Shown here piece after piece: positions 10,103 through 20,117 of a DNA stretch of 64,000 bases (its first letter is position 1; the number at the start of each line of letters is the position of its first letter). Origin of the DNA: Skeletonema tropicum (taxonomy: Eukaryota; Bacillariophyta; Thalassiosirophyceae; Thalassiosirales; Thalassiosiraceae); assembly GCA_037178625.1 (NCBI GenBank), contig CM074129.1:3534001-3598000 (forward strand), given 5' to 3'. The notes beneath the pieces are model-generated. The model had not been told where the DNA came from, searched no databases, and saw only the letters and a program-made list of their open reading frames with translations. The translations under genes and the position numbers were made by a program.

Positions 10103-11024
10103 TGTGGATTGCTTTGGTTTGTATTTCTTTCAGTGTGTTACCAGAGCTTATACATGAGATAGGTTACCATTTACCATCACAGTGCCATGGTGAAAGTGAG
10201 CACGTGAGCGGTAGCGAGAGGGAGATGAGGAAGAGAGTTGATGGTTTGCGGGGCTAATTAGGGAGCATATGGCATGCCCTCTACGGAAAAGATACCTTCC
10301 TCTCTTCAAAGGAGCCCTCACGAGTATTGTGCATCGCCTTAGATTGATATCAGTATTGACTACGATATCTTTCTTATTTGGCTAGGTGCGTGAAACTGCT
10401 GCCGGGGTTAATTTTTGTTGTCCTACAGATAACGAGGCTGGAAGCTGAAACTTCCCATGTTGAAACATATCATACTCATACGATGTGATGCGGTATCGCT
10501 GTTATTGATCTCATCTATGCTATGTTGGTATCTTGGCTTTGAAGCGAGTGAATGCTTCAGAATTAGCTGGTGCGTCTTGATACGTTTTCAAGGCAGGAGG
10601 CAACTTCTTTGCTTGCCACTTCCTTTTCTTCAATTCGATGATTGTTGTCATGTGGAGTGAAGTTGTTTGGGTATTGGTATCTGAATATGATAAATTCCTC
10701 TACACAGAAACGCAAATGTAAATAGAGCACATACAGTACAAAAGAGTATTCAATAAGATGCTGCTTCATTCTACTCCGTTCTGCCAAGATTTATCCTCTC
10801 CAAACAGCTCTTTCACACTCATAGACTGTCACAACTTCCGATAATGTGAAATGAACGTCTCTTTGAAGGAATTGATTCCATATTGACATGTGTTACAGAA
10901 ATCTACTTATGAGTGTGTTGGTGGGCCCTCACCCTCAGGAGGAAACACTATCTTTGCCATAATTGATAACGAGCATGTGCCAAAGCAGCTCTAAATTTTC
11001 AAGATCGCCCTAAAAATCAAAACA
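10103..11024. other. Intergenic region with one copy of a dispersed GGTGGGCCC element
   Basis: No gene recognised in 0.9 kb. Near its end (about 10918-11010) lies a copy of a roughly 100-base element also found at about 26068-26170: GGTGGGCCCTC, a CTCAG(A/G)AGG word, TGATAACGA(G/A)CATGT and AGATCGC(C/A)CT occur in the same order. Confidence 0.45.
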
Positions 11025-11107
11025 CGACACTAGCAGGATTCGAACCTACGCGGCGAAACGCCAGTAGATTTCGAATCTACCTCCTTAACCACTCGGACAT
11101 AGTGTCG
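11025..11107 (-). tRNA. tRNA-Ser (anticodon CGA)
   Basis: Minus strand, 83 bases. The acceptor stem CGACACT / AGTGTCG pairs perfectly over 7 bp. The anticodon arm is GTAGA-TTCGAAA-TCTAC, placing CGA in the anticodon position (reads UCG serine codons). A long variable arm (GGCG-TTT-CGCC) follows, as expected for a class II serine tRNA. The T arm is GTAGG-TTCGAAT-CCTGC. The D arm carries the usual GTGGTTAAGG loop. No intron, and CCA is not encoded. Confidence 0.95.
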
Positions 11108-11175
11108 TTGAATGCATCAATGTGATGATAGATCCCATGACTTAAAATCACAGTCTCCAACTCATTGAAGAGTCC

Positions 11176-11754
11176 TTGTCGTCAAGTGGAAAGTTCCACA
11201 GATTCCTCGAAGAAGTCCATGGTATCGATGATGATCCTTCTACATCTCACGCGATACTCCTAAAGCTGCTCCCAAGCAACATTGAGCTACGTCGGTGCTA
11301 TTGCCTAGAACCTAACAGTAAACTTGATGACTTTGCTGGCTTTGAGGAGGCACAAGAGAAGATCGGGGTGATCATGAAGCAACTGAATCACTACCTTGGA
11401 AAGAAGACAACTAAGAAGAATGTTGTGGAATGTGCACTCTACTTTGAGGAGTATCTTCGTCGAGTAATCGAGGATAAGAATAGAGATCTTGACTATGAAG
11501 CCCGTAATGGCAAGATCTCCACGACGGGAGAAGATGATTTGGGCTCCGGGCACCATTACAGAACGCCAGGACTCGAGTTGATGCTCAAAGAGCTGAAGAA
11601 GGAGCATGCAGCTGTTTGTAATCAGAGGGATGAGCTCAATAATTTACTAGGAAAGATGATGTACAAGAATGTCAGACTCAAGATGATGGAGAATAGTCTG
11701 AAGAATGAGAACAAAAAGCTCATAAGGAAGCTTCAGAAGAAGAAGTTGATTTAA
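11176..11754 (+). CDS. Coiled-coil protein of unknown function, start not visible
   Basis: The open frame runs from just after an in-frame stop at 11143-11145 to the TAA at 11752-11754. It has no ATG before the middle of the protein; the coordinates given begin at a TTG. The encoded 190 or so residues look genuine: mixed composition at first (LLKLLPSNIELRRCYCLEP, then a FEEAQEKIGVIMKQLNHYLG helix) and then a long charged coiled coil with heptad character (LKELKKEHAAVCNQRDELNNLLGK) ending in a Lys-rich tail. A 3' splice site CACAG at about 11148-11152 would let an upstream exon join, possibly placing the tRNA-Ser gene inside an intron on the opposite strand. Otherwise it is a 5'-truncated relic. 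No family recognised. Confidence 0.4.
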   Translation: MSSSGKFHRFLEEVHGIDDDPSTSHAILLKLLPSNIELRRCYCLEPNSKLDDFAGFEEAQEKIGVIMKQLNHYLGKKTTKKNVVECALYFEEYLRRVIEDKNRDLDYEARNGKISTTGEDDLGSGHHYRTPGLELMLKELKKEHAAVCNQRDELNNLLGKMMYKNVRLKMMENSLKNENKKLIRKLQKKKLI

Positions 11755-11930
11755 CGATAGTCTGATGTGAATAGTGGAAAATTCTATAGAAGAAGCATAT
11801 AAATGGGCTAAAATGGACACAAGAAGAACATGATATCGCACTTTTTTACTACTTGGACTACACATACTCTAGTAATTTCAACCTACACAATCGAACTAAA
11901 CCTAATGTCAACCTACATAACATAATGAAC

Positions 11931-13481
11931 TCAATATGATGCAAAAGGATCAGATCGCAACGGATCAAACTGATTTTGCGCTGGTCGAGATGGTGGTGCC
12001 CCAGGTCTTGACTGGTTTTGCCAGCTTCCTCTCGGTGCTGTGGGTGAGTACATACCAACCGTGGATGCGGGAGACATTGGATTCGATGCAGCCATACTCA
12101 TTGTTGAGCTGCCAAAGGCATCCTTGAAATCGGCCAACGTTGGAGCGGGAGGAACCGCGAAGGACATCTCACTACTTAACCCAGGTCGTGCGTACACCGC
12201 TGCCGCTGGGTTGGATGGAATAGAAGGGCGCTGCGGTGGTGCAAATGTAGGATCGTGATACTGAGACTGGAAGTTTGCTTGTTGTGACGAATACAAAGGT
12301 CCATTAGGCATCGTTACTTGCTGTCCAGCGGGGTTATTCCATCCCGGTCTCATCATGAAAGAGGCCGTTGTCGCGTCATCATCCGCAAGTACGGATACGT
12401 CAGAAGTAGCTTGTGGAGAGAATGAAATTTGTGACACACCATTTGCAAGGCCTCCTACTGGTGTGTCGTCATCATCTTCCCCAAAATCAATCAGATTGTC
12501 ATCCTCGCTTACGGTAACCAAGCTGGTGTTCTTGCTGTCCATTTTGTAGCGGTGAGAACTAGATTGCCTATTCCCAGAGAAAACGTTATTTTCTTCATGC
12601 GAGCTGCTGTTCAATGCGAATCCTTTATCGTAGGAGCGAGCGTCCTCATTCTCAATGTCCCTCAAAGAAGCTTCCACGGCAATCCTTGTCATGCGTTCCT
12701 CGTCCGATTCTGTGCGTGGAGCCATAGCTCTGCGTTCGCTCTTGGAAATGGATCTGTCTTGTTTTCCCTTATGATTTGAAAAGTAATACTCATCTTGTAG
12801 GCGACCGGTGTGATTATCATTGATGCCAGTGAAATGGTGCCTCTCGTCTGGAGTCTCGTCCCCCTGTGATTCTGACATCATCCTCCACCTCGAAAGCTTG
12901 TCCCACATTTTCTGTGTACCCAACTCATACATGGCAGGCATGGAGAAAAAGCTAAGCCCATCAATTGTTAGCTCGTACTGCCTAAATTTACCCCCGGCAT
13001 CGTCAACTATCATGTTCTTAGCCCCTATTGGAGTTCTTGCGTAGCAGCGTATGTCAATTCGATGCTTTCCGTTATATTTCGAGTTTGGCAAGTTAAATCC
13101 ACGGCGGAACGATCCATGGAATGGATTGAGATTGATATAATCTTCATGAGGAGAATCCAAGCGAAAGATCTCCTGACTATTCACGTAGATGTGGGCCTTG
13201 TTTGTTAGGATACTCCACACTAGAATGATTTCATGCTCCCTCCCACGGCACTCGACCCCTTTCTTGTGAGGTGCGTCATCATTGGATGGGGCGCCGTTAG
13301 TATTTTCACCAATGTAGTTTTCATCCTTGTCAAATAGATGAGGAAACACCGATGGGGGGTGGGCAAAGCCAAATTTCCAAGTAATCTTTCGCTTGGTTGA
13401 GTCTAGATGCCTGCCCTTGGACTCGGCGGTAAAATCGACTTGGTAGGGAATTGGAAACACCTTCGAAGCCGGTGGTGACAT
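11931..13481 (-). CDS. FAIM-like domain protein with disordered tail and DPF motifs
   Basis: Single-exon, 516 residues from the ATG at 13479-13481. The first 180 or so residues form an ordered region with the layout of FAIM-type beta domains: KITWKFGFA, then EHEIILVWSILTNKAHIYVN followed by SQEIFR, then HRIDIRCYA, and a YELTIDGLSFFSMPAMYELG strand pair. The similarity is at the level of pattern, so FAIM-like is tentative. The remaining 330 residues are polar and low in hydrophobics, with Gln/Asn/Pro-rich tracts and an acidic DNLIDFGEDDDDTP stretch. The extreme C-terminus has DPLRSDPF; DPF-type tripeptides bind the AP-2 alpha ear in endocytic adaptors, and LIDFGEDD resembles a clathrin-box context. 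A vesicle-trafficking role is an inference from these short motifs only. Confidence 0.6.
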   Translation of the reverse strand: MSPPASKVFPIPYQVDFTAESKGRHLDSTKRKITWKFGFAHPPSVFPHLFDKDENYIGENTNGAPSNDDAPHKKGVECRGREHEIILVWSILTNKAHIYVNSQEIFRLDSPHEDYINLNPFHGSFRRGFNLPNSKYNGKHRIDIRCYARTPIGAKNMIVDDAGGKFRQYELTIDGLSFFSMPAMYELGTQKMWDKLSRWRMMSESQGDETPDERHHFTGINDNHTGRLQDEYYFSNHKGKQDRSISKSERRAMAPRTESDEERMTRIAVEASLRDIENEDARSYDKGFALNSSSHEENNVFSGNRQSSSHRYKMDSKNTSLVTVSEDDNLIDFGEDDDDTPVGGLANGVSQISFSPQATSDVSVLADDDATTASFMMRPGWNNPAGQQVTMPNGPLYSSQQANFQSQYHDPTFAPPQRPSIPSNPAAAVYARPGLSSEMSFAVPPAPTLADFKDAFGSSTMSMAASNPMSPASTVGMYSPTAPRGSWQNQSRPGAPPSRPAQNQFDPLRSDPFASY

Positions 13482-13957
13482 GATGATATTCTTTCTGAGA
13501 TGACTTTTTGCTTTTTTTATGAAGACCAGTGCAGGGCTGAACTATAGCACCACCAATAGATGACCACAATCAACGCAGAGAAGACCCTAACTCCCTAACG
13601 CCGATGATTGCTCAACTTTTTTGGCAATTATCGTCACCATTTTTCGCATGGCAAGTTGTTACGCTTGCGTTCAGTCGTTCTCTTTTTCTGTTCTGATTTC
13701 TTCCCACCGCTCGGCCTTCATTCTCTCTATTCACTGTTCTCTCTATTCTGTAGAATGAGGCCACACCACATCTCTCTCTTGCATGCTATCATAAGTAGTA
13801 ATACCTATCGTCGTTGAACTGCTTGATGGGGCGTGTAGGTGATGACCGAGACACACGTATATAGCAAGAAGTGCCAAGGAGGCTTAGCGAAAAGGTAATA
13901 ACTGCTTGTCGCACAATCATTACGATACAGCCAAGACTTGAACTTAGATTAACACTC
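13482..13957. other. Intergenic region, nothing recognised
   Basis: This 476-base spacer separates two minus-strand genes, so it contains the promoter of the FAIM-like gene and the 3' end of the SAP-RRM gene. It is CT-rich around 13680-13760 with repeated TTCTCTCTATTC words. No gene seen. Confidence 0.5.
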
Positions 13958-15475
13958 CTAATTCTCGCCATAACGTGACCTGACCTTCTTCAGTATATTC
14001 CATTCTCTACCTGGAAACTTTGATAGCAACGCCTTCATCTCATCAAGCTTTTCTGGCTCGTTGTCTGAAACAATCTGCAAACAAACTTCTGCAGGCGACA
14101 TGTCGTGTTTCTTTGATGGGGGTCTCTCGGTTGTCCAGATCCTCCATGTCCGGCTTTCGTCATGAATGCGAAGTCCAAGATCACCCTGGGGGGCATTGTG
14201 AGCTCTTTCTAGTAAAGCATCTGCTGTTTCAAAGTCTTTCATTTTACGTGCTTTATCACGTTTCTCAAGCAGAGACGTGACCAGATCCGAGTCCACCATG
14301 GCATCACTCTCTGCAGTGGTGGGGATTTGTCTCCAGGGCTGTCGTTTTCCCCAGCGTCCCTCTCCTTTCAGATCACTTACCATCCCAGGCACGCCACCAT
14401 GTCTTGTGTCGGTCCACCACAACTTCAGACGGTCATCTAGATGAACACCGAACTCTTGCTTCAACTCGTCGCGAAGTTGATCGCTCATCTTGTAATTCTT
14501 CAAGCGCCGTTGTTTGTCACGCTTTTGTATTATTGCTTCTATTTCTTTCAGCTCGTCATCTTTCAAGTTGTACCATTCGTTACCTGAACCATCTACATCG
14601 GGATCATTGGCTCGTTTCCATTCAGTTGCGAGACGTGGTGTTTTGAAGCTATCTTCGTCGCCATACATGTTCATATTACCACCACGCCTTTCCCGTGGTT
14701 GTCTCTTTTCTTGCACATCTTCACGAACGTATAATTTCTCTCCATTCAATGGATGGTCTCTCATTATACGAATCGCATTCTTGGCCTCCTCTGGTGTCTC
14801 AAACTGTACAATTCCACACTGCTTCGACTCTCCCGTTCTTCTATCAACACTGATTGAAGCATAGGCTACTTCTCCAGCGACTTTGAAGTGGTCCTTTAAA
14901 TCTTTCCAATCGTAGATATCCTTGGGTATGTTTTGAACAAATACACGAGTTGATAGGAAATCCTCTGATTTGGCAGCTGTTGGGCGTTTATTCTGACGCT
15001 TCTTTGTCTTTTTCTCTTGCTTTTCGTAGGGTAAATCAAGAGCAGTTTGATTCGGGTCAATCTCTTCATCATTATCCCATGAATCATCATCATCATCATC
15101 ATTATTAGCAAAGATTAAATTACCAGGAAGTTTCTTTTTCTTTGAACTCAACTCATCTGCAAGCACTGCAAGATCATCGTTTCCTTCATACGATGCCAAT
15201 CTATCTACAAGCTCGGCCTTTATACCCGATACAGCAAGGCCGCGTTCGCGTAACAAGTCACGTAGCTCGGCGACTTTCATACTGCTATAGGCTTCAGTTT
15301 GGGCATATCTTCTTGTGATGGCAGATGATTTGTAGAATCCTCTGGATACATGATGTGTTACTGTCGGCCTGCTGGAAAGTTGAAATGCCAGAACGCTGCT
15401 CCTCCAACTCCGTCTAAGCGAAGATGATGCGAACAAGGATACAAGCATTATTATTTGTCTGTTGTTGAGTATCAT
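13958..15475 (-). CDS. SAP plus RRM RNA-binding protein, possibly organelle-targeted
   Basis: Single-exon, 505 residues. A hydrophobic N-terminus (IIMLVSLFASS) followed by basic, Ser-rich sequence with an LAF-QLSS junction near residues 29-34 resembles a diatom plastid presequence; mitochondrial targeting is an alternative. Residues about 66-96 form a SAP motif (MKVAELRDLLRERGL..GIKAELVDRL). An acidic linker follows. Residues about 177-252 are an RRM with RNP2 VFVQNI and RNP1 KQCGIVQF. The C-terminal half repeats a motif twice: (R/K)DK.RR(L)KNYKMSDQLRDEL...GV.LDDR...W and RDKARKMKDFETADALLER...LGLRIHDESRTW, the type seen C-terminally in cysteinyl-tRNA synthetases and in chloroplast RNA-associated proteins. 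Likely role: organelle RNA metabolism or nucleoid binding, inferred from domains. Confidence 0.8.
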   Translation of the reverse strand: MILNNRQIIMLVSLFASSSLRRSWRSSVLAFQLSSRPTVTHHVSRGFYKSSAITRRYAQTEAYSSMKVAELRDLLRERGLAVSGIKAELVDRLASYEGNDDLAVLADELSSKKKKLPGNLIFANNDDDDDDSWDNDEEIDPNQTALDLPYEKQEKKTKKRQNKRPTAAKSEDFLSTRVFVQNIPKDIYDWKDLKDHFKVAGEVAYASISVDRRTGESKQCGIVQFETPEEAKNAIRIMRDHPLNGEKLYVREDVQEKRQPRERRGGNMNMYGDEDSFKTPRLATEWKRANDPDVDGSGNEWYNLKDDELKEIEAIIQKRDKQRRLKNYKMSDQLRDELKQEFGVHLDDRLKLWWTDTRHGGVPGMVSDLKGEGRWGKRQPWRQIPTTAESDAMVDSDLVTSLLEKRDKARKMKDFETADALLERAHNAPQGDLGLRIHDESRTWRIWTTERPPSKKHDMSPAEVCLQIVSDNEPEKLDEMKALLSKFPGREWNILKKVRSRYGEN

Positions 15476-15955
15476 GAGTGCTATCGTCAGTTTACAACGC
15501 CAATAGGAAGGACGTTACGCTGGTGAAGTAGTGATGATGGGTCCAGTGGCTTTGCAGCACGAAGTTTTTGCGTCGAAACGTCTGTCAGCGTCCTCCTTGT
15601 GTTCCACCGAGTTGCCCGCGGATGTGTCCGCTCGACGGGGCGGGCAACTAGAGAGGTGGACGGGCAATTACGGAAAACGTTATCTGTTAGTGTCCGGACT
15701 TCCAGTGTCCGGATTTTTCAGCGGGCAACTACTGTGGACGGGCAAGTACCAAGGCGGGCAACTACGGTGGACACAATCACTGTACCTCTTCCAAGCTCTT
15801 CCATCTCCTCTATCACTCTCACTGTCATCATCGGTGATATTGTCAATGTTCTGTAGTTGCTGTTAGTAGGATAGGGAATAATATTGTGCAGAGCTACATA
15901 AGTATTGGTATACCGAAGAATATTTTCACAACCATTTATAACTGCAAAAACCAAG
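15476..15955. other. Divergent promoter region with GGGCAACTA repeats
   Basis: The region separates the SAP-RRM gene and the aminotransferase gene. Bases about 15630-15775 contain five GGGCAA(C/T/G)TA words, three as GCGGGCAACTA or CGGGCAACTA and two preceded by GTGGAC. Frames across it have no family features. The upstream, non-ATG extension of the aminotransferase frame (15905-15955) is probably 5' untranslated. Confidence 0.5.
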
Positions 15956-17233
15956 ATGGAGGTTAACAGCATCAAGCCAAGCAATCGTTCACTTGAAGTG
16001 GAGTCCTTCAAAGTGATGGATGTACTCCGACGGGCCAATCAGCTAGAAGCGGAGGGGAGAACGATCTATCACTGTGAAGTAGGACAGCCAGAATCAGGCG
16101 CACCCAAAACTGTGGCACAAGCGGCAGTGACAGCTTTGACTGGGGATGCCAATCAGAGTCGATTGGGGTATACGGATGCATTCGGGTTGATTGCATTACG
16201 AGAAAAGATTGCAGCGCATTACAAAGAGAAATATTCATTGCCTTCTGACAAAGAAGTTGGGACAGATCGTATAGTTGTAACAACTGGATCTTCCGGTGGC
16301 TTTCTACTTGCTTTCACAGCTTGCTTCGATGCTGGCGATGTAATTGCTGTAGCCTCTAGTGGGTATCCTTGTTACAGGAACATAGGAGGAGCTTTGGGAT
16401 TAGAACTGGCTAATGTGCCGATAAATGAAGAGTTCAAATTGACAGCCAAGGAATTGCGCAATGAGATTGAAGAAAGAAAAACAAGTGGAAAGAAGAGAAT
16501 AAGTGGTGTGATTCTATCTAGTCCGAGCAACCCAACAGGAGCTATGTTGAGTGTTCAAGAGTTGAAAGATATGTGTGAACTTTGTGAAAAAGAAGGCGTT
16601 AGGTTTCTCTCGGACGAAATCTACCACGGTATCAGTTACGACAAGGAAGCTGCAACTGCCTTGTCTTTCTCTTCTACTGCAATCGTCATCAACTCTTTCA
16701 GCAAATACTACTCCATGTCGGGATGGAGGTTAGGCTGGATGGTGCTACCCCCAGACCTTGTAGACCCAATCAACACATTGCAACAAAATATGTTCATCAA
16801 TGCCCCAACCATCTCTCAGACAGCTGCTATTCAGTGTTGGGAACCAGAAACTATTGCGGAGCTTGAGACTCACGTGGCAAAGTACCGTAAATCAAGAGAG
16901 TTTGTCTTGAAGCAAATGGATAGCATCAGCGAAATTCCTCCCAAGAACATTGCTCCCGCAGATGGAGGTTTTTATGTTTACATTGACTTGGGCGAGGAAC
17001 TCGTGTGTAGGGAGAAGGGACTGGGAAGTACAGAGATGTGTCGAATGTTGTTAGAAGAGAAAGGAGTTGCATTTACCCCTGGTACAGACTTCGAGGATCC
17101 AGCTGGGAATCTAGGCGATCGCAGGTTTCGAATCAGCTATGCAGGAGGAACGACCGTCGTTGCTGATGCTATGAGTCACTTCAAAGACTTTTGGCCTTCT
17201 TGGGTCGAGAGAGTAAAAGATGCTAATATGTAA
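15956..17233 (+). CDS. Class I/II pyridoxal-phosphate aminotransferase
   Basis: Fold-type I aminotransferase of the aspartate/alanine aminotransferase group, transferring an amino group from an amino acid to a 2-oxo acid. I start it at the first ATG (15956), giving 425 residues; the frame is open upstream only from a TTG. Visible motifs: a TTGSSGGF cofactor-phosphate loop near residues 119-126, SSPSNPTG with the substrate-binding Asn at about 192, DEIY with the ring-binding Asp at about 220, and the Schiff-base Lys at about 250 in SFSKYYSMSGWRLGW. A C-terminal RISYAGG carries the expected carboxylate-binding Arg. Sequence character is closest to bacterial-type aminotransferases of subgroup I gamma or I beta. 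No clear presequence, so probably cytosolic. The substrate cannot be told from sequence. Confidence 0.88.
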   Translation: MEVNSIKPSNRSLEVESFKVMDVLRRANQLEAEGRTIYHCEVGQPESGAPKTVAQAAVTALTGDANQSRLGYTDAFGLIALREKIAAHYKEKYSLPSDKEVGTDRIVVTTGSSGGFLLAFTACFDAGDVIAVASSGYPCYRNIGGALGLELANVPINEEFKLTAKELRNEIEERKTSGKKRISGVILSSPSNPTGAMLSVQELKDMCELCEKEGVRFLSDEIYHGISYDKEAATALSFSSTAIVINSFSKYYSMSGWRLGWMVLPPDLVDPINTLQQNMFINAPTISQTAAIQCWEPETIAELETHVAKYRKSREFVLKQMDSISEIPPKNIAPADGGFYVYIDLGEELVCREKGLGSTEMCRMLLEEKGVAFTPGTDFEDPAGNLGDRRFRISYAGGTTVVADAMSHFKDFWPSWVERVKDANM

Positions 17234-17322
17234 TAAAAAAGGGAGTACAAGCTAAAGCCTAATTTATTTCATCTGTGATGGGGCTTCACTTTGATATAAA
17301 AATATAAAGATTCCTCCAGTAA

Positions 17323-19167
17323 TCAAATGATTGCCTCTTCTGTCCCACCCCATTGTGTAGTTGCTGACATTGCAGTGGTGCTCATCGGTGATTGATAGCC
17401 TGCAATAGGTCGTCCAAAGTAATTTATCTCATCTTCTTCTTCTGCACTATAAAAATGACTGCAGCAGCAAAGCCAGAATATGTCAACGCTCAACATTTCT
17501 TTCATGTCTGCATCAAGTGGTTTGTATCTGATATTAATCACACAAAAAAGCAATGATGAGTTTACAAAGTTGTGCTGAGTAGCAGCAGCGAAGAAAGTAG
17601 CATTCTTACCTGACATCACCGAACATGGGTATTTGAGCGACTCCATTGCCTACGACACTATTCCAGCCGTTTGCCTCGAGCCGCAATTTCATCGGCGTAT
17701 TCGAAGATTGTCCACCATATCTTAGCAGTCTATCAAATTCATCTCGCGTCACAGAGTATGCCCCAAGTCCAGCTAGAAGAACAACAAACGGCGCAAGAAA
17801 TATGGTGATCATAAACAGATCCAATTGAATGATTTCCGGCAGATGAAGTGCGCCTCCCATGATTGCCACGACCACGATAGCCAGCATTGATGACATTGAA
17901 TACAGGACACCAGCTGTCAGTTGAGAATCTGTCAGTTGGAAATAACCAATTTGATGTCCATAAACAACATAAATCAATACCCCCGTCACAATCACTAATA
18001 TTGCAATGATGAGAGCTATGATAAAGCTTGCGGGAACAAGTCCCGTCAGTTGATAATCGACTCTAATGACCGACAGCAACATTACTGCAAAGAAAAGAAC
18101 CCACACTAGCGATTGTAGCAGATGTTGTGACTTGCATACAATTCCATTGGCGATATATATTATCGTCAGTATCCACAATGGGATGAAAACTTCCGCCAGT
18201 GTGATGGTAGTTGAATTGACGAGCCGTATATACAGTAACACTTCAAATATGAAAACTACGAAGCAGAGTATCCCCGTCTTTGCTCCGAATTTTATTGATC
18301 TCTGCAGCAATGATAAGTATTCTATTCTATCCAAATGATCCGTCGAATCTGGTCTTTGGCGATTTTCATTCGCCTCATGAATGAATTTTGAGAGTGCCAT
18401 AGCTGATAGTGTATGCATAATGAATATCCCTCCATGTGATATCCAGATTGGGAGGAAAATTGCCCAATAAGGCAACGATGATAATTTATTTGTCCATCTT
18501 GCTGCTCCTAACCCCGCGGCTACCGAGAATCCGACGGTTAGGATGAGCTGTACAATGAGACGACGGAGTTGCGTGTCATTTATTTTTTCATCAGCACACA
18601 TCATATGAGCAAAATAGAATAGAAGGACACATATACACTCACCCAACAAAATGTCAGTGGATAAAATACAGTCAATGCTGACCTTCTAACAGCAAAAACC
18701 TCTTCTGGTACCTCTATCAATGTTCCATTAAAATCTCTATACCTGCCATGTGTTCCCCCCACGACTATATTTCTATGCCCCGCCCGAACATGGGCGCGGT
18801 GAAGTCTATAACTGTAATCAGCATGAAGCTGTTCCGGAGATGGCAGCCCCGAAGCCGTAGGGATGGCTGTCTCCGCGTGTTGCTGCTCACTTTGGCTTTG
18901 GGCGACAACACCACCACCTACTGAGGATTCGGACGACGTGGCCCCAAACAAGCGACTGTTGTTCCCACTGTCTAATGATAAATCCGGTATTCTATCCGCT
19001 TGCCGATAAAATAATTGACGTGAAGGATGAGCTGGATCCGCTGCCTCTGCTGGTGCCGGCGCAACATCCTCATCCAATAAATGATGTTGCGGCTTATGCA
19101 TGTTTGAAGGTGGTGGTGAGGGTGTAGCCGACCGGATTGATTGATAGTTGGTTTGTCCCTTCTTCAT
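17323..19167 (-). CDS. Multi-pass membrane protein, TMEM185-like in pattern (3 exons)
   Basis: Spliced model on the minus strand: exons 19167-18643, 18547-17610 and 17527-17323, introns GTGAGT...CAG and GTAAGA...CAG; 1,668 bases keep frame and give 555 residues. The N-terminal 150 residues are polar, Pro/Ala/Ser-rich and probably cytosolic. The remainder has about eight hydrophobic segments. Aromatic-Leu-Pro-Ile-Trp patterns recur at membrane ends (LPYWAIFLPIWISHGG and EVFIPLWILTIIY), which recall TMEM185/TMEM60-type proteins; the family call is tentative. The third exon supplies a soluble tail with DIFWLCCCSHFYSAEEEDE and a Ser/Thr-rich end. Joining exon 1 to exon 2 fuses FYPLTFCW to LILTVGFSVAAGLG, completing the first membrane span, which supports the splice choice. 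Confidence 0.68.
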
Positions 19168-20117
19168 AAGTCGGCGGCGGCGCGGCTAACAACACCACTT
19201 CGCAGGCCAATGCACCACAGCTTAGTGGCAAATATTAATGATTATACGTCCTCTCTAGAGATTAACTTTGCCGCATCCAATACAATCAAATGCCAACCTC
19301 GACATTCCAGTTAGTAACAGCTATTGTTTTATTGTAACACGGAGTGGCAACAAGCGTGACAAAAGATGGATAAGTTGTGATCGCCGTTGTGTAGGTCTAT
19401 TGATTCCGACGTTAAATTACGCGAAAGTTATTAAGGTTGTGAGCTAACTAAACCGTGCGTTGAGAAGCGTTAAGTGTAACCGCTTCACGCTGGCCGGAAA
19501 TGCGACATTGAAAGAGAGGCTTTAGCGATTAACTAGTGATTAACCCCTGAATATACTATCTTTCATTTTGCTCTTGCTTTTAGCTTCTTGTTCTTGGATC
19601 ATTCAGGGCAATGCCAAGCCTGGTGGGGCCAGGGGAGAGGTGCTGCCGAACAAGAACTTGTCGCACGCTAAGTTTGTCTTCGTCTGTTTAACTGTGATGA
19701 CATCTAGAAGTTTTCTTGTAAAACAATGAGTTCAGTTTTAGTGTAAGTAATACTCTGTTGGAATGTGGATGGGGAGTTGGTCCCGGTTTCAACGAGCCCT
19801 CCACCGCAGATAGTCCCGTTTTTCAGCAGCTGGCACGAGACTGTGACATGGTCACTTTGTCTGGTATCCATCGAATGCTCTGGTCTTGCTTATACCACCT
19901 TTTGAGAAAGTTGTTTGTCTGGTGCGGCACTTCTCGTCTAAACACATTCGTATTTGTGATTGGGCTGCGATCGGAAGAGACAGGTAAAGGATTCGCATTT
20001 GTGATTGGGTACAAAATGACGAGGGTTGAGGATTTGAAGTCGACGAAGAAGTCTCATAAATTGTAATTTCCGTACAGCAAAAGCAACGAACAGTCCCAAA
20101 AACACTCTGGCCACACC
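19168..20117. other. Intergenic region, nothing recognised
   Basis: This 950-base spacer separates the divergent membrane-protein and protease genes. A frame at 19758-20066 contains two TTCGTATTTGTGATTGG / TTCGCATTTGTGATTGG words (about 19947 and 19989), so it includes a short local duplication, but it has no family features and I do not call it a gene. Confidence 0.5.

Noticed and set aside
15905..15955. Upstream extension of the aminotransferase (MVYRRIF...)
   Set aside because: It begins at TTG, not ATG; the first ATG at 15956 gives a normal-length protein.
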